From positions 1-29,745 of IMG/VR virus record IMGVR_UViG_3300032299_000851: 29,745 nucleotides of DNA; one strand, given 5' to 3'. Below the pieces are notes generated by a model that saw only the letters and a program-made list of their open reading frames with translations, was not told the origin of the DNA and ran no database searches. A program made the translations under genes and the position numbers. This document shows, in pieces, positions 1-7,411 of this stretch (within the stretch, counting starts at the first letter, position 1; each line of letters begins with the position of its first letter). The DNA is from a virus.

Positions 1-83
1 ACGCCGTAGACGGTCGGGGAGGTTTTTCGGTTTTTGTTACCGAACGGGTTTCGGTTCGGAACTCGAACCGTTACACTCGGCGA
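1..83. other. leader region before first gene, hairpin
   Basis: Non-coding left end. It holds a T-rich stretch (21-37) and a perfect 7-bp inverted repeat, CGGTTCG (52-58) and CGAACCG (64-70), just upstream of the -10 box of the first gene. Its position suits an operator or RNA hairpin. If the window ends are joined, CGACCG at 29734-29739 and CGGTCG at 11-16 would also pair across the junction, followed by a G/T-rich run, which resembles a terminator behind the HNH gene. No cos site can be proven from sequence alone. Confidence 0.4.
72..83 (+). promoter_or_regulatory. leaderless -10 promoter for first gene
   Basis: TACACT (72-77) is followed by CGGCGA and then the ATG at 84, so transcription should begin at or next to the start codon, as in actinobacterial leaderless genes. 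The ATG has no Shine-Dalgarno sequence, which fits. The same layout (TANNCT, NNNCGA, ATG) recurs at 27036 and 28354, and without the ATG at 20782. No convincing -35 box is visible. Confidence 0.55.
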
Positions 84-584
84 ATGAGTAAACCCCTACG
101 GAATCGAATCGTCGGACTCGGGGCGGAAGATCCCGAGCAGCTCCTCGCGAACCCCGGTAATTTCCGCGGTCACCCGATCCGACAACGGGACGCACTCCTC
201 GCACTGCTCGACGAAGTCGGGTTCGTCGCACCCGTGATCGTGAACCGTACAACGGGCCATCTCGTCGACGGGCATCTTCGCGTCGAGCTCGCTCTCTCGC
301 GAGACGAGAAAGCGATCCCCGTCTCGTACGTCGAACTTACCGAAGACGAGGAGCGTCTCGTCCTCGCAACGTACGACCCGGTCGGAGATCTCGCCTATGC
401 GGACTCGGCGCGTCTCCGTGAGCTACTCGAAGACGTGACGTCGAGCGAAGCCGCAGTTATGCAGCTCCTCGAATCCGTCGCGACGGAAGCGGGCGTCCTC
501 GACGCAGTCGTCAACCCGACGCCCAAGCCCGAGCGGAAGGTAACTTGCCCGAGCTGCGGCGAGGAGTTCGCTCCTCGTGGGTAG
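84..584 (+). CDS. ParB/Srx-fold N-terminal domain protein
   Basis: A 166-residue protein resembling the ParB nuclease-like (ParB N-terminal) domain found beside terminases in many phages. Visible signs are the early NPGNFRGHPIRQ stretch followed by VIVNRTTGHLVDGHLRVELAL, which matches the VDGHxR core of that fold that binds or hydrolyses CTP/ATP in relatives. The C-terminus carries a CPSCG motif near residues 155-159, but a second cysteine pair for a full zinc ribbon is missing. ParB-like phage proteins are often fused to or adjacent to methylases or packaging genes. Here it immediately precedes and overlaps the small terminase, so a role in DNA recognition during packaging is plausible but inferred. 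Start: leaderless ATG at 84. Confidence 0.75.
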   Translation: MSKPLRNRIVGLGAEDPEQLLANPGNFRGHPIRQRDALLALLDEVGFVAPVIVNRTTGHLVDGHLRVELALSRDEKAIPVSYVELTEDEERLVLATYDPVGDLAYADSARLRELLEDVTSSEAAVMQLLESVATEAGVLDAVVNPTPKPERKVTCPSCGEEFAPRG

Positions 585-1062
585 CCGAGGGCCGCAACCG
601 AAGCCGACGCGGTTAAAGCTTCTCTCCGGGGAGACGCGTCCGAGCGTGATTAACTACGCCGAGCCGATGCCCTCGGGCGGATCGATGACTCCTCCGAGCG
701 ATCTTCGACCCGAAGCTCGCGTCGTATGGGAACGCGTAATCGACGCTCTCGGTTCGACGGGCGTCTTAACGTCGGCGGATAAGGATATCCTTCGGCTTTA
801 CTGCGAAGCCTACGTCCGCTATGTTGAAGCCGAGACAATGCTCGCGAAGACGGGGCCTCTCTTGAAAGGGCGAGCGGGAGAGTTCGTAAAGAATCCGCTG
901 CACCAAATCGTCCGCGATAATGCGGAGAGTGTGAAGAAGTACGCGCGAGAGTTGGGCTTAACCCCGGCGGCTCGCTCGGGATTGCGAGGCGTAATCGATG
1001 ACGGAGCGAACTCCGCGACGGCGAAGCTCGAAGCGATCATTAAAGCCGCGCGTCGAGCGTAA
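577..1062 (+). CDS. terS: terminase small subunit, P27 family
   Basis: 161 residues; recognises the packaging site and recruits the large subunit. The N-terminal GSRGPQPKPTRLKLLSG is the hallmark opening of P27-type small terminases, followed by the conserved helical region (PEARVVWERVIDALGSTGVL, then DILRLYCEAYVRYVEAE) and the C-terminal NPLHQIVRDNAESVKKYARELGLTPAARS signature, given here in part. Starts with GTG at 577, overlapping the upstream stop, with GAGGAG about 10 bases before it. The 3' end overlaps the large terminase by 65 bases, giving tight translational coupling. Confidence 0.93.
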   Translation: MGSRGPQPKPTRLKLLSGETRPSVINYAEPMPSGGSMTPPSDLRPEARVVWERVIDALGSTGVLTSADKDILRLYCEAYVRYVEAETMLAKTGPLLKGRAGEFVKNPLHQIVRDNAESVKKYARELGLTPAARSGLRGVIDDGANSATAKLEAIIKAARRA

Positions 1063-2512
1063 GTCCGAGGGGCATCTCGTCGCGGAATTTATCGAGACGT
1101 TTTGCCGACTCTCGAAGGGAGACGGTGCGGGGAAGTTGATTACGCTTCGCCCGTGGCAAAAGGAGATCCTCGACGAACTCTTCGAGATTAAAGAAGACGG
1201 TCGACGCCGCAAGCGTCGCGGTCTTCTCCTCCTCCCGAGAAAGAATGGGAAGTCCCTGCTCGCTTCGGGGATCGCTCTTTATTCGCTCTTTACCGAAGTC
1301 GGAGCGTACGTAGGGGTCGTCGCGTCGGATCGAGCCCAAGCCCGAATCGTCTTTCGCGAGTGCGCGCGTATGGTTGAACTCGACCCCGTCCTCTCGTCGA
1401 AGCTTCGCGTTCTCCGCGACGTGATCGAATATCCCGAGACGGGCTCCGTCCTCCGCGTCCTCTCGTCCGACTCCGACGCTGCGGAAGGGTACGACTTCTC
1501 CGCTCTTATCTTCGACGAGCTGCATACGCAACCGAACGACCGACTATGGGCGACCGTTAACCTCGGCTCCGGTACGCGGAAGAATCCGCTCGTACTCGCG
1601 ATCTCGACGGCGGGTTCGAAGACGGACGCGAAGGGTCAAGATTCAATTTGCTATCGACTTTTTCAATACGGCCAACGGCTCGCGTCGGGAGAGATCGAGG
1701 ACGAGTCTTTTTACTTCCGATACTTCCACGCGGACGACTCGCTCGAATGGGATTCTCCGGAAGCGTGGCAAGCTGCGAACCCCGCATACGGAGACTTTCT
1801 CGACCCCGAGGATTTTAGTTCGGCGGTTAAGTCACTCCCGCGCGACGCATTCGAGACGAAGCGTCTTAACCGTTGGATTACCGCAGGGGCGGCGGCGTGG
1901 CTTCCTGCGGGCGTCTTCGATAAGTGTCGAACCGATCGACGCTTGCAACCGGGGGAGAAGATCGTAGCGGCGTGGGACGGAAGCTTCGACGGAGATAGTT
2001 CAGTCCTCGTAGCGTCGACGCTCGACGGGTATATCGAACCGCTCCTCGTCTACGAACGCCCGCTCGACGACTCGCATTGGCGCGTCGATATCGGCGACGT
2101 CGAGGAAGCCGTCCTCGCGCTGCGATCGAAGTATGAGATCGTCGAACTATGCGCCGACCCGTACCGTTGGCAACGATCCCTCGAACGATTCGAGAAGGAA
2201 GGAATGAACGTTACCGAATACCCGCAATCCGCCTCCCGAATGGTGAACTGCACGCAAGCGGCGTTCGAGGCGATCACGCAAGAATCGTTGACGTGGGGCG
2301 GGGAGCCGGTGCTCGCCGCAGCTCTCGCGAGGCACGTCGACAACTCTCGAATTAAGATCGACCGCTTCGGCCCTCGGCTCACAAAAGAAGGGAGATCCTC
2401 CCCCAGGAAAATCGATTGTGCGGTCGCCCTATGTATGGCGTTGGATCGGGCGAGGTATTATGCAGCGGAAGCCGCGAAGCCGGCTCGTAGCGTGGGGTTT
2501 TTTAGTCTATGA
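998..2512 (+). CDS. terL: terminase large subunit (ATPase-nuclease)
   Basis: 504 residues, usual length for Terminase_1-type large subunits. It pumps DNA into the prohead and cuts it. The ATPase half shows the Walker A-like PRKNGKS (residues 80-86) and Walker B LIFDE ending at D173-E174. The nuclease half shows acidic positions in AWDGSFDGDSS, ELCADPYRW and KIDCAVALCMALD, as expected for the RNase H-like fold. The only usable start codon near the beginning is ATG 998, inside terS, with a weak ribosome site, so coupling is likely. This gene contains the only CCAG tetranucleotide I found in the window (2403-2406). Confidence 0.96.
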   Translation: MTERTPRRRSSKRSLKPRVERKSEGHLVAEFIETFCRLSKGDGAGKLITLRPWQKEILDELFEIKEDGRRRKRRGLLLLPRKNGKSLLASGIALYSLFTEVGAYVGVVASDRAQARIVFRECARMVELDPVLSSKLRVLRDVIEYPETGSVLRVLSSDSDAAEGYDFSALIFDELHTQPNDRLWATVNLGSGTRKNPLVLAISTAGSKTDAKGQDSICYRLFQYGQRLASGEIEDESFYFRYFHADDSLEWDSPEAWQAANPAYGDFLDPEDFSSAVKSLPRDAFETKRLNRWITAGAAAWLPAGVFDKCRTDRRLQPGEKIVAAWDGSFDGDSSVLVASTLDGYIEPLLVYERPLDDSHWRVDIGDVEEAVLALRSKYEIVELCADPYRWQRSLERFEKEGMNVTEYPQSASRMVNCTQAAFEAITQESLTWGGEPVLAAALARHVDNSRIKIDRFGPRLTKEGRSSPRKIDCAVALCMALDRARYYAAEAAKPARSVGFFSL

Positions 2513-2643
2513 TTTCGAACGTTATTGAACTCTCAGGGATCGCACTCCTTCTCGTCGCCGCGTGGATTCTGCACCCGGCGATTATTATCGGACTCGCGGG
2601 GATCTCGTTAATCGCAATCGGATATACAAGGGGTAAGAAGTGA
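2509..2643 (+). CDS. small two-helix membrane protein
   Basis: 44 residues, with start ATG overlapping the terL stop (ATGA) and its own TGA overlapping the portal GTG. Two hydrophobic helices are visible (about residues 8-20 and 24-38) separated by the short LHPA turn, followed by a basic tail TRGKK. Small membrane peptides between terminase and portal occur in other actinophages, but no function is established that I can name. The overlapping stop and start codons on both sides argue that it is really translated. It could be a holin-like accessory, but the lysis genes lie elsewhere. Confidence 0.7.
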   Translation: MISNVIELSGIALLLVAAWILHPAIIIGLAGISLIAIGYTRGKK

Positions 2644-3983
2644 GCGTTATTCGTCGCATTCTTTCGGGGAGATCCGAGGAGCGAAACCTAAACGGTCTCG
2701 GTCTTCTTCCGCAAGCGTTCGACCGCGTCCCTTCGTTGACGATTCAACGCGTCGACCCGAAGTCCGTCCTCGGACTTTCGACGGCTTGGGCGTGCGTGCG
2801 GATCTTGGCCGACCTAACCTCGACAATGCCTCTCGACGCGTTCCGCAGGGATCAGGGTCAACGCCGACCATATCGACCCGGCGGCGTCAAGCCGAATTGG
2901 ATTCTACAACCCGTACCGAACGAAGTCTCGTATTCGATTCAATCGGTCATCTCGGAAATCGTAACCTCGTTAATGCTTTCGGGGAACGCATACGTCTACG
3001 CTCCACGTGACCCCGAGACGCTCGAACCGCTAATGGTGAAAGTCCTGCACCCGGAGTCGGTCACCATTACGCGAACGAATGGCAAGCTGCAATATATCGT
3101 CCGTAACTCCGACCAAGTCGAGGGAACGATCTTCGGCTCCGAAACGATTTTGCATATCCCGCTTATTCGTCTTCCGGGTGCGGACTACGGACTCTCTCCG
3201 CTTGACGCGCTGCGGAATACGTTCGCCCTCGGGCTTACCGTCGAGGAATACGCGCAACGCTTCTTCGCAACGGGTAGCACGCCGACCGGCGTAATCGAAG
3301 TCGCCGATTCTTCCTTGACTCCCGACCAAGTGAAAGCGATTAAAGAAGGTTGGATTCGGCATCACACCGGAGCGAATATGCACACTCCGGGCGTACTCGT
3401 CGGGGCGACGTTTAAAGCTCTCTCGTTCCGACCCGAGGACGCGCAGCTCCTCGGCTCGCGAGAGTTCACCGTTAACGAGATCGCCCGAATCTATCGCGTG
3501 CCTCCCGCACTCCTCGCGGTCACGACGCCGGGTGCTATGTCGTACGGATCGGTCGAGCAGTTAAGCGAGGACTTCGTCCGCTTTACACTTCGGCCATTGG
3601 CGGAGCTTTTGGAACGCGCACTCTCGACGCTAATCCCGCTCCCCGAGGCATTCGTAAAGTTGAATATGGATTCGCTTCTCCGCGGCTCGACCGAGGCTCG
3701 ATACAACGCATACGCGAAGGGGCTCGCTTCCGGTTGGTTGAGCGTTTCGGAGATTCGTCGAAGCGAGGATCTCTCGCCGATCGACGATCAAGCCGCCGAC
3801 GCATATCGTCAACCGCTAAACGAAGCCGACGCGACGCTCGCCGCTGCACGTCAAAAAGCGGATATCTTGGGAATCCTCGTACGTGCGGGATACGACCCGG
3901 CGGACGCCGCGAAGATTATCGGTCTCGACGTCAAGCATACGGGAGCCGTTCCGGTCACGGTATCGACCGAGCCGAACGCGTAA
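2640..3983 (+). CDS. portal protein, HK97 family
   Basis: 447 residues, a typical length for HK97/SPP1-like portals, which form the dodecameric ring at the head vertex through which DNA passes. Family features include the N-terminal STAWACVRILADLTSTMPL, the NAYVYAPRD strand, HPESVTITR, and the region RIYRVPPALLAV leading to QLSEDFVRFTLRPLAELLE. The start is GTG at 2640, four bases before the end of the membrane peptide, with AAGGGG upstream. The C-terminal tail (ADAYRQPLNEADATL onward) is the usual variable end. Confidence 0.95.
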   Translation: MSVIRRILSGRSEERNLNGLGLLPQAFDRVPSLTIQRVDPKSVLGLSTAWACVRILADLTSTMPLDAFRRDQGQRRPYRPGGVKPNWILQPVPNEVSYSIQSVISEIVTSLMLSGNAYVYAPRDPETLEPLMVKVLHPESVTITRTNGKLQYIVRNSDQVEGTIFGSETILHIPLIRLPGADYGLSPLDALRNTFALGLTVEEYAQRFFATGSTPTGVIEVADSSLTPDQVKAIKEGWIRHHTGANMHTPGVLVGATFKALSFRPEDAQLLGSREFTVNEIARIYRVPPALLAVTTPGAMSYGSVEQLSEDFVRFTLRPLAELLERALSTLIPLPEAFVKLNMDSLLRGSTEARYNAYAKGLASGWLSVSEIRRSEDLSPIDDQAADAYRQPLNEADATLAAARQKADILGILVRAGYDPADAAKIIGLDVKHTGAVPVTVSTEPNA

Positions 3984-3986
3984 CGA

Positions 3987-4253
3987 ATGTCGATTTCCGT
4001 CGCCGTCGGAACTGCTACCGGAACCGCGTCTCTTGCGTTCGATTGTCGAGCGGAGGTATGCCTCCTCTCGTTTAACAATCATTCGGGAGATCCTCTCTTT
4101 ATCGGGGGAGCCGCAGTCACGACTTCGACCGGATATCGAATTGCAGCCGGAGCGATCGCGCAAATCACGATTTACAACGGGGATAAACTTTACGTCGTTT
4201 CGCAGGGAGCCCACCGCGCGTACGATATCCTCCATACGCAGCCGAACCCGTGA
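3987..4253 (+). CDS. small beta-rich protein of head module
   Basis: 88 residues. The sequence looks all-beta (VAVGTATGTASL, then CLLSFNNHSGDPLFIGG, then AAGAIAQITIYNGDKLYVVS), with alternating hydrophobic residues and an FIGGAAVTT...GYRIAAG pattern similar to small virion proteins in other phages. Starts three bases after the portal stop, and its stop overlaps the GTG of the protease gene. A head accessory or decoration protein is a reasonable guess from position and fold type, but I do not recognise the family with certainty. Confidence 0.65.
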   Translation: MSISVAVGTATGTASLAFDCRAEVCLLSFNNHSGDPLFIGGAAVTTSTGYRIAAGAIAQITIYNGDKLYVVSQGAHRAYDILHTQPNP

Positions 4254-6031
4254 GCTCGATTGTTATCGACGTCGACGGGACGATCGATCTAAACGGGGAG
4301 CCGAACGAACCGCTCGTCGCTGCACTTAATCGACGCGTCGCCGAGGGCGATCGAATCGTCGTCGTCTCCTCCCGTCAAGAGTCCCGACTCCGAGAGACGA
4401 AATTCTTCCTCGACGATGCGGGGCTCGGGTATTCCGAGATCTACCTTTCGGACTTCCCCGAAGGGCCGAACGCGGGGAATGCGTTCAAGTCGTATAAAGT
4501 TTTTAAGCTAATCGAGGACGGCTACGAGATCGACGAGGCGATCGATAATGACGCCGAGATCCGTCGCATCTATCGGGGAATGGGGATCGACGCGTTTACG
4601 GCGGACGAGTACCTCGACAATAACTCGCGTTCGACCGAGGGTCGAGCGATCGATCCGAACGGCTACGAGCCGAACGCAGCGATGCGCGAAGAAGCCGAAC
4701 GCGGTCTCGAATGGCGGCGTGAATACAACCGAGGCGGGACGCTTGTCGGCGTCGCGCGAGCTCGCGATATCGCCGCAGGGAAGAGACTCCCCGCGGATAC
4801 CGTCCTCCGTATGCGATCATATTTCGCACGTCACGAAGTCGATAAAGAGGCGCAGGGATTCCGACCGGGGGAAGACGGCTTCCCGTCGGCGGGTAGAATT
4901 GCGTGGGCATTGTGGGGAGGAGATCCCGCGCAAGCGTGGGTCGAGTCTATTATCGAATCATTCTCCGAGGAGAAGTCAACGAATAAGACGGGAGACGAAA
5001 TGGGAATCGAGTTCCGAACCGCTACGGCGCACCTACGCGCAGTCGACCCGGAGGGAATGACGTTCGAGGGGTACGCTTCGCTTTTCGATTCGCCGAGCGG
5101 CGAAGGAGTCGATCCCGAGATCGTCAAGAAGGGCGCATTCTCCCGAAGCCTCGCCGCTGCGCGACGCGGCGAATGGGACGTCCGCGCGTATCAGGATCAC
5201 GACCCGAAGCTTCTCCTCGGTACGACGAAGTCGGGAACGCTTGAACTTGAAGAAAACGACAAGGGCCTCCTCGCCCGTATCCGTCTTAACCCGAAGATCT
5301 CTTTTCACCGTGACCTCGCCGAGCTCGTCCGTACGATGCAATCGTCCCTCGGAATGAGCTTCGGTTTTTATTCAACTCGCGCGAATACGATTAACGATGA
5401 CGGCGTCCGCGAACTGCGCGACGTAAAGCTCGTCGAAGTCTCCGCGTTGACGGGGCTCCAACCGTACTACCCGGGAACGCTCTCCCTCGTCGCCGTCCGA
5501 TCCCTCGCGGATAAAGCGGGCGTCGATACGACCGAACTCCGAGACGCACTCTCCGCGATGCTCGCAGGGAAACTGCGCGGGAATCACGCGAAGTCGATTA
5601 CTGCGGCTCTCGAAGTCTCGCTCCGAGACGTCGAAGGAGTCCCGACGAAGTTCCCCGAAGATGCGGAGAAGCCCGTCGAGAAGATCGAGGAGCCCGTCGT
5701 CGAGGACGAGAAGAAGCCCGAGGAGAAGCGTTCAGTCGCAGACGATCTCGGGATCGTCGTCTCGGATCTCTCCGAAGCCGTCGCCGCTGCGGACGCAGGG
5801 CTCGCGACTGCGGAGCAGCTCGCCCTTATCGTCACCGCTGCGAAAGGTGTTATCGACGAGGCCGCCGCGGAGCCCGTCGAGCTCGACGTAATGCCGGGCG
5901 AGATGGCTCCGTCCGAATATGTCGACGAGCACGAGGGCGGCGAGAAGATTAAAATCGAGATCGAGGTAACCGTTCCACGATCCATTCGTGAGAAGGAGCT
6001 CGAACTCCTCGATCTTTCGCGTAAGATTTAA
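4250..6031 (+). CDS. HAD domain - conserved domain - prohead protease fusion
   Basis: 593 residues with at least three modules. Residues 1-125 look like a HAD-type phosphatase (DVDGT at 7-11, VVSSRQ as motif II, DNDAEIRRIY as motif III). Residues about 150-237 form a domain with RGGTLVGVARARDIA and GFPSAGRIAWALWGGD, known from the N-termini of phage head proteins. From about residue 251 it is an S78 prohead protease with FEGYASLFDS, probable catalytic H317 (QDHDP) and S370 (GMSFGF). The Glu/Lys-rich C-terminal 150 residues look like a scaffold segment. A second, in-frame start at 5000 could make the protease alone. GTG start overlaps the previous stop. Confidence 0.9.
   Translation: MSSIVIDVDGTIDLNGEPNEPLVAALNRRVAEGDRIVVVSSRQESRLRETKFFLDDAGLGYSEIYLSDFPEGPNAGNAFKSYKVFKLIEDGYEIDEAIDNDAEIRRIYRGMGIDAFTADEYLDNNSRSTEGRAIDPNGYEPNAAMREEAERGLEWRREYNRGGTLVGVARARDIAAGKRLPADTVLRMRSYFARHEVDKEAQGFRPGEDGFPSAGRIAWALWGGDPAQAWVESIIESFSEEKSTNKTGDEMGIEFRTATAHLRAVDPEGMTFEGYASLFDSPSGEGVDPEIVKKGAFSRSLAAARRGEWDVRAYQDHDPKLLLGTTKSGTLELEENDKGLLARIRLNPKISFHRDLAELVRTMQSSLGMSFGFYSTRANTINDDGVRELRDVKLVEVSALTGLQPYYPGTLSLVAVRSLADKAGVDTTELRDALSAMLAGKLRGNHAKSITAALEVSLRDVEGVPTKFPEDAEKPVEKIEEPVVEDEKKPEEKRSVADDLGIVVSDLSEAVAAADAGLATAEQLALIVTAAKGVIDEAAAEPVELDVMPGEMAPSEYVDEHEGGEKIKIEIEVTVPRSIREKELELLDLSRKI
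5000..6031 (+). CDS. possible internal-start prohead protease/scaffold product
   Basis: Within the fusion gene, ATG 5000 is preceded by GGGAG about 6 bases upstream and begins MGIEFRTATAHLRAVDPEG, which looks like the natural N-terminus of free-standing prohead proteases. It would yield a 343-residue protease with scaffold tail, without the HAD and GRIAW domains. The short linker before it (EEKSTNKTGDE) is a typical low-complexity joint. Whether both forms are made is inferred, not shown. Confidence 0.4.
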   Translation: MGIEFRTATAHLRAVDPEGMTFEGYASLFDSPSGEGVDPEIVKKGAFSRSLAAARRGEWDVRAYQDHDPKLLLGTTKSGTLELEENDKGLLARIRLNPKISFHRDLAELVRTMQSSLGMSFGFYSTRANTINDDGVRELRDVKLVEVSALTGLQPYYPGTLSLVAVRSLADKAGVDTTELRDALSAMLAGKLRGNHAKSITAALEVSLRDVEGVPTKFPEDAEKPVEKIEEPVVEDEKKPEEKRSVADDLGIVVSDLSEAVAAADAGLATAEQLALIVTAAKGVIDEAAAEPVELDVMPGEMAPSEYVDEHEGGEKIKIEIEVTVPRSIREKELELLDLSRKI

Positions 6032-6147
6032 GAAGCCTAAACTCTAAGGATCGCAGTCGACTTAGGTTATCCCCGGATAACCGCTCGCTTCGATACCGCA
6101 GTCGCGGCGAAGAATAGTTTTCCCGTAATGGGAAGAAGGGGTTTTAA
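6032..6147 (+). promoter_or_regulatory. structured leader of the capsid gene
   Basis: A 116-base gap upstream of the most highly needed gene. It contains a perfect 8-bp palindrome GGTTATCC-CC-GGATAACC (6065-6082), a smaller hairpin around CCGC-AGTC-GCGG, and TTCCC-GTAAT-GGGAA (6119-6133). TAGTTT at 6115-6120 could be a -10 box. A seven-codon reading frame, ATG 6128 to TGA 6149-6151, overlaps the capsid ATG. GAAGAAGGGG at about 6132-6141 is a good ribosome site. It may boost or time capsid synthesis; this is inference. Confidence 0.45.
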
Positions 6148-7326
6148 ATGACGCAGGAACTAACCGCTCGACTGCACGACGCATACCGTCGTGACTTCGA
6201 GGCCGCGAAGAATCTCGTAACCGCAGCCGCGGACGAGAAGCGGGAACTCACAGCCGAGGAAGAGGCGCAGTACGCGAAGCTTTCCGACGCTATGAATTCG
6301 AAGCTTGCCAAGATCGACGATCTCGGCAAGAACGAGGAGCGTGCAGCGAAGCTCGGCGCAATGGCCGATCGCCTCGAAGTAACCGCTTCCGCACCAATCG
6401 ACAATGACGCCGACCTTCTCCGCGCGGTACTCGCGGGCGAGAAGAATCGCGCGACGTTCGAGATGCGCGCACTCGCGACCGCTACGGCTACTACGCCCGT
6501 GACGTTCGCGGACTTTGTGGTAGAGGCTCTCGTTTCAGGGAACGCTATCTACGAAGGCGCAACGAAGGTTCGCACCGCGGACGCTCGAAACATCACCGTC
6601 CCGGTAATGGCGGGGACGGCTCCGAGTGCCGCGTTCACGTCGCAGGGCGGGACGATCACTACGGGAGATCCCGTTTTCACGAGCATTACTCTCGGAGCAA
6701 ATGCTCTCGCAACGTTGACCCTCGCCTCGAACGATTTGATTCGGAGCGCAGGATTCAACCTCGTGGAATATATCGGTCGGGCCGCCGGTAGAGCTATTAG
6801 CTATACAGCGGGTTCAGCTTGCGCACTCGGTACGGGAACGGTGCAGCCTAACGGCTTCGTAACCGCTCTTAATGCTGCGGGCGCACTTTCGACCGCAACC
6901 GGCTCGGCATTCTTTAACGCGAGCGATCTTATTACCGCGGTTTATGCGTTGTCTCCCGAGTATCGCCGACCGGCGACCGCTTGGCAGATGAGCACGTCCG
7001 CCGTCTCGAAGACTCGCAAGCTTACCGATACGCAAGGTCAGTTCCTTCTACAGCCGTCCCTCGCAGCCGGTCAGCCCGAGACTCTTCTCGGGTTCGTCGT
7101 CCACGAGAACGTGCATATGGCCGCAGTCGGCTCCGCGTCGAAGTCCGTCGTGCTCATTCACGAGCCGTCGTACTATATTCGCGAAGTCGGTTCGGTTGAC
7201 GTCGCAACCTCGGCGGATCGTTACTTCGAGATCAACTCGACGGGCGTCCGTTCGATCTATACGTTCGACGGTCAGCTCCCGGACGCCGCGAACGCGGGTC
7301 GAATTCTCGTCTCGGCGAATAGCTAA
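6148..7326 (+). CDS. major capsid protein, HK97 fold
   Basis: 392 residues. The first 75 or so are a charged, heptad-like helical segment (LHDAYRRDFEAAKNLV through KEL-type repeats and LSDAMNSKLAKIDDL), matching the delta/scaffold domain of HK97-type capsids that the upstream protease removes. The body contains the expected beta pattern (TPVTFADFVVEALVSGNAIYEGATKVRT, then SAAFTSQGGTI, then LLGFVVHENVHM) and the typical C-terminal YYIREVGSVDVATSADRYF. Strong GAAGGGG-type ribosome site, and hairpins on both sides of the gene. Length is normal for the family. Confidence 0.95.
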   Translation: MTQELTARLHDAYRRDFEAAKNLVTAAADEKRELTAEEEAQYAKLSDAMNSKLAKIDDLGKNEERAAKLGAMADRLEVTASAPIDNDADLLRAVLAGEKNRATFEMRALATATATTPVTFADFVVEALVSGNAIYEGATKVRTADARNITVPVMAGTAPSAAFTSQGGTITTGDPVFTSITLGANALATLTLASNDLIRSAGFNLVEYIGRAAGRAISYTAGSACALGTGTVQPNGFVTALNAAGALSTATGSAFFNASDLITAVYALSPEYRRPATAWQMSTSAVSKTRKLTDTQGQFLLQPSLAAGQPETLLGFVVHENVHMAAVGSASKSVVLIHEPSYYIREVGSVDVATSADRYFEINSTGVRSIYTFDGQLPDAANAGRILVSANS

Positions 7327-7335
7327 GACGAACCC

Positions 7336-7391
7336 CGTCTACGAGGTGTAGACGTCGAGCCCGGAATCCGATAAAGTCGGGTTCCGGGCTC
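7336..7391 (+). terminator. tandem hairpins after capsid gene
   Basis: Two back-to-back stem-loops. The first is CGTCTAC-GAGGT-GTAGACG (7336-7354), 7 bp. The second has a 15-bp stem, GAGCCCGGAATCCGA (7357-7371) against TCGGGTTCCGGGCTC (7377-7391), with a TAAAG loop and one G-U pair. The downstream sequence is TA-rich rather than a clean U run (GTATAATTT), so it may act as a partial terminator or as a 3'-end stabiliser of capsid mRNA. Confidence 0.65.
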
Positions 7392-7392
7392 G

Positions 7393-7398
7393 TATAAT
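7393..7398 (+). promoter_or_regulatory. possible -10 box TATAAT before glycosylation genes
   Basis: A perfect TATAAT lies two bases after the 15-bp hairpin and is followed by AAGGAGG and the ATG at 7412. The position 17 bases upstream (GATAAA) is a poor -35 box, so promoter activity is uncertain. If active it would give the glycosyltransferase genes expression independent of read-through from the capsid gene. Confidence 0.35.
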
Positions 7399-7411
7399 TT
7401 AAGGAGGCTTT

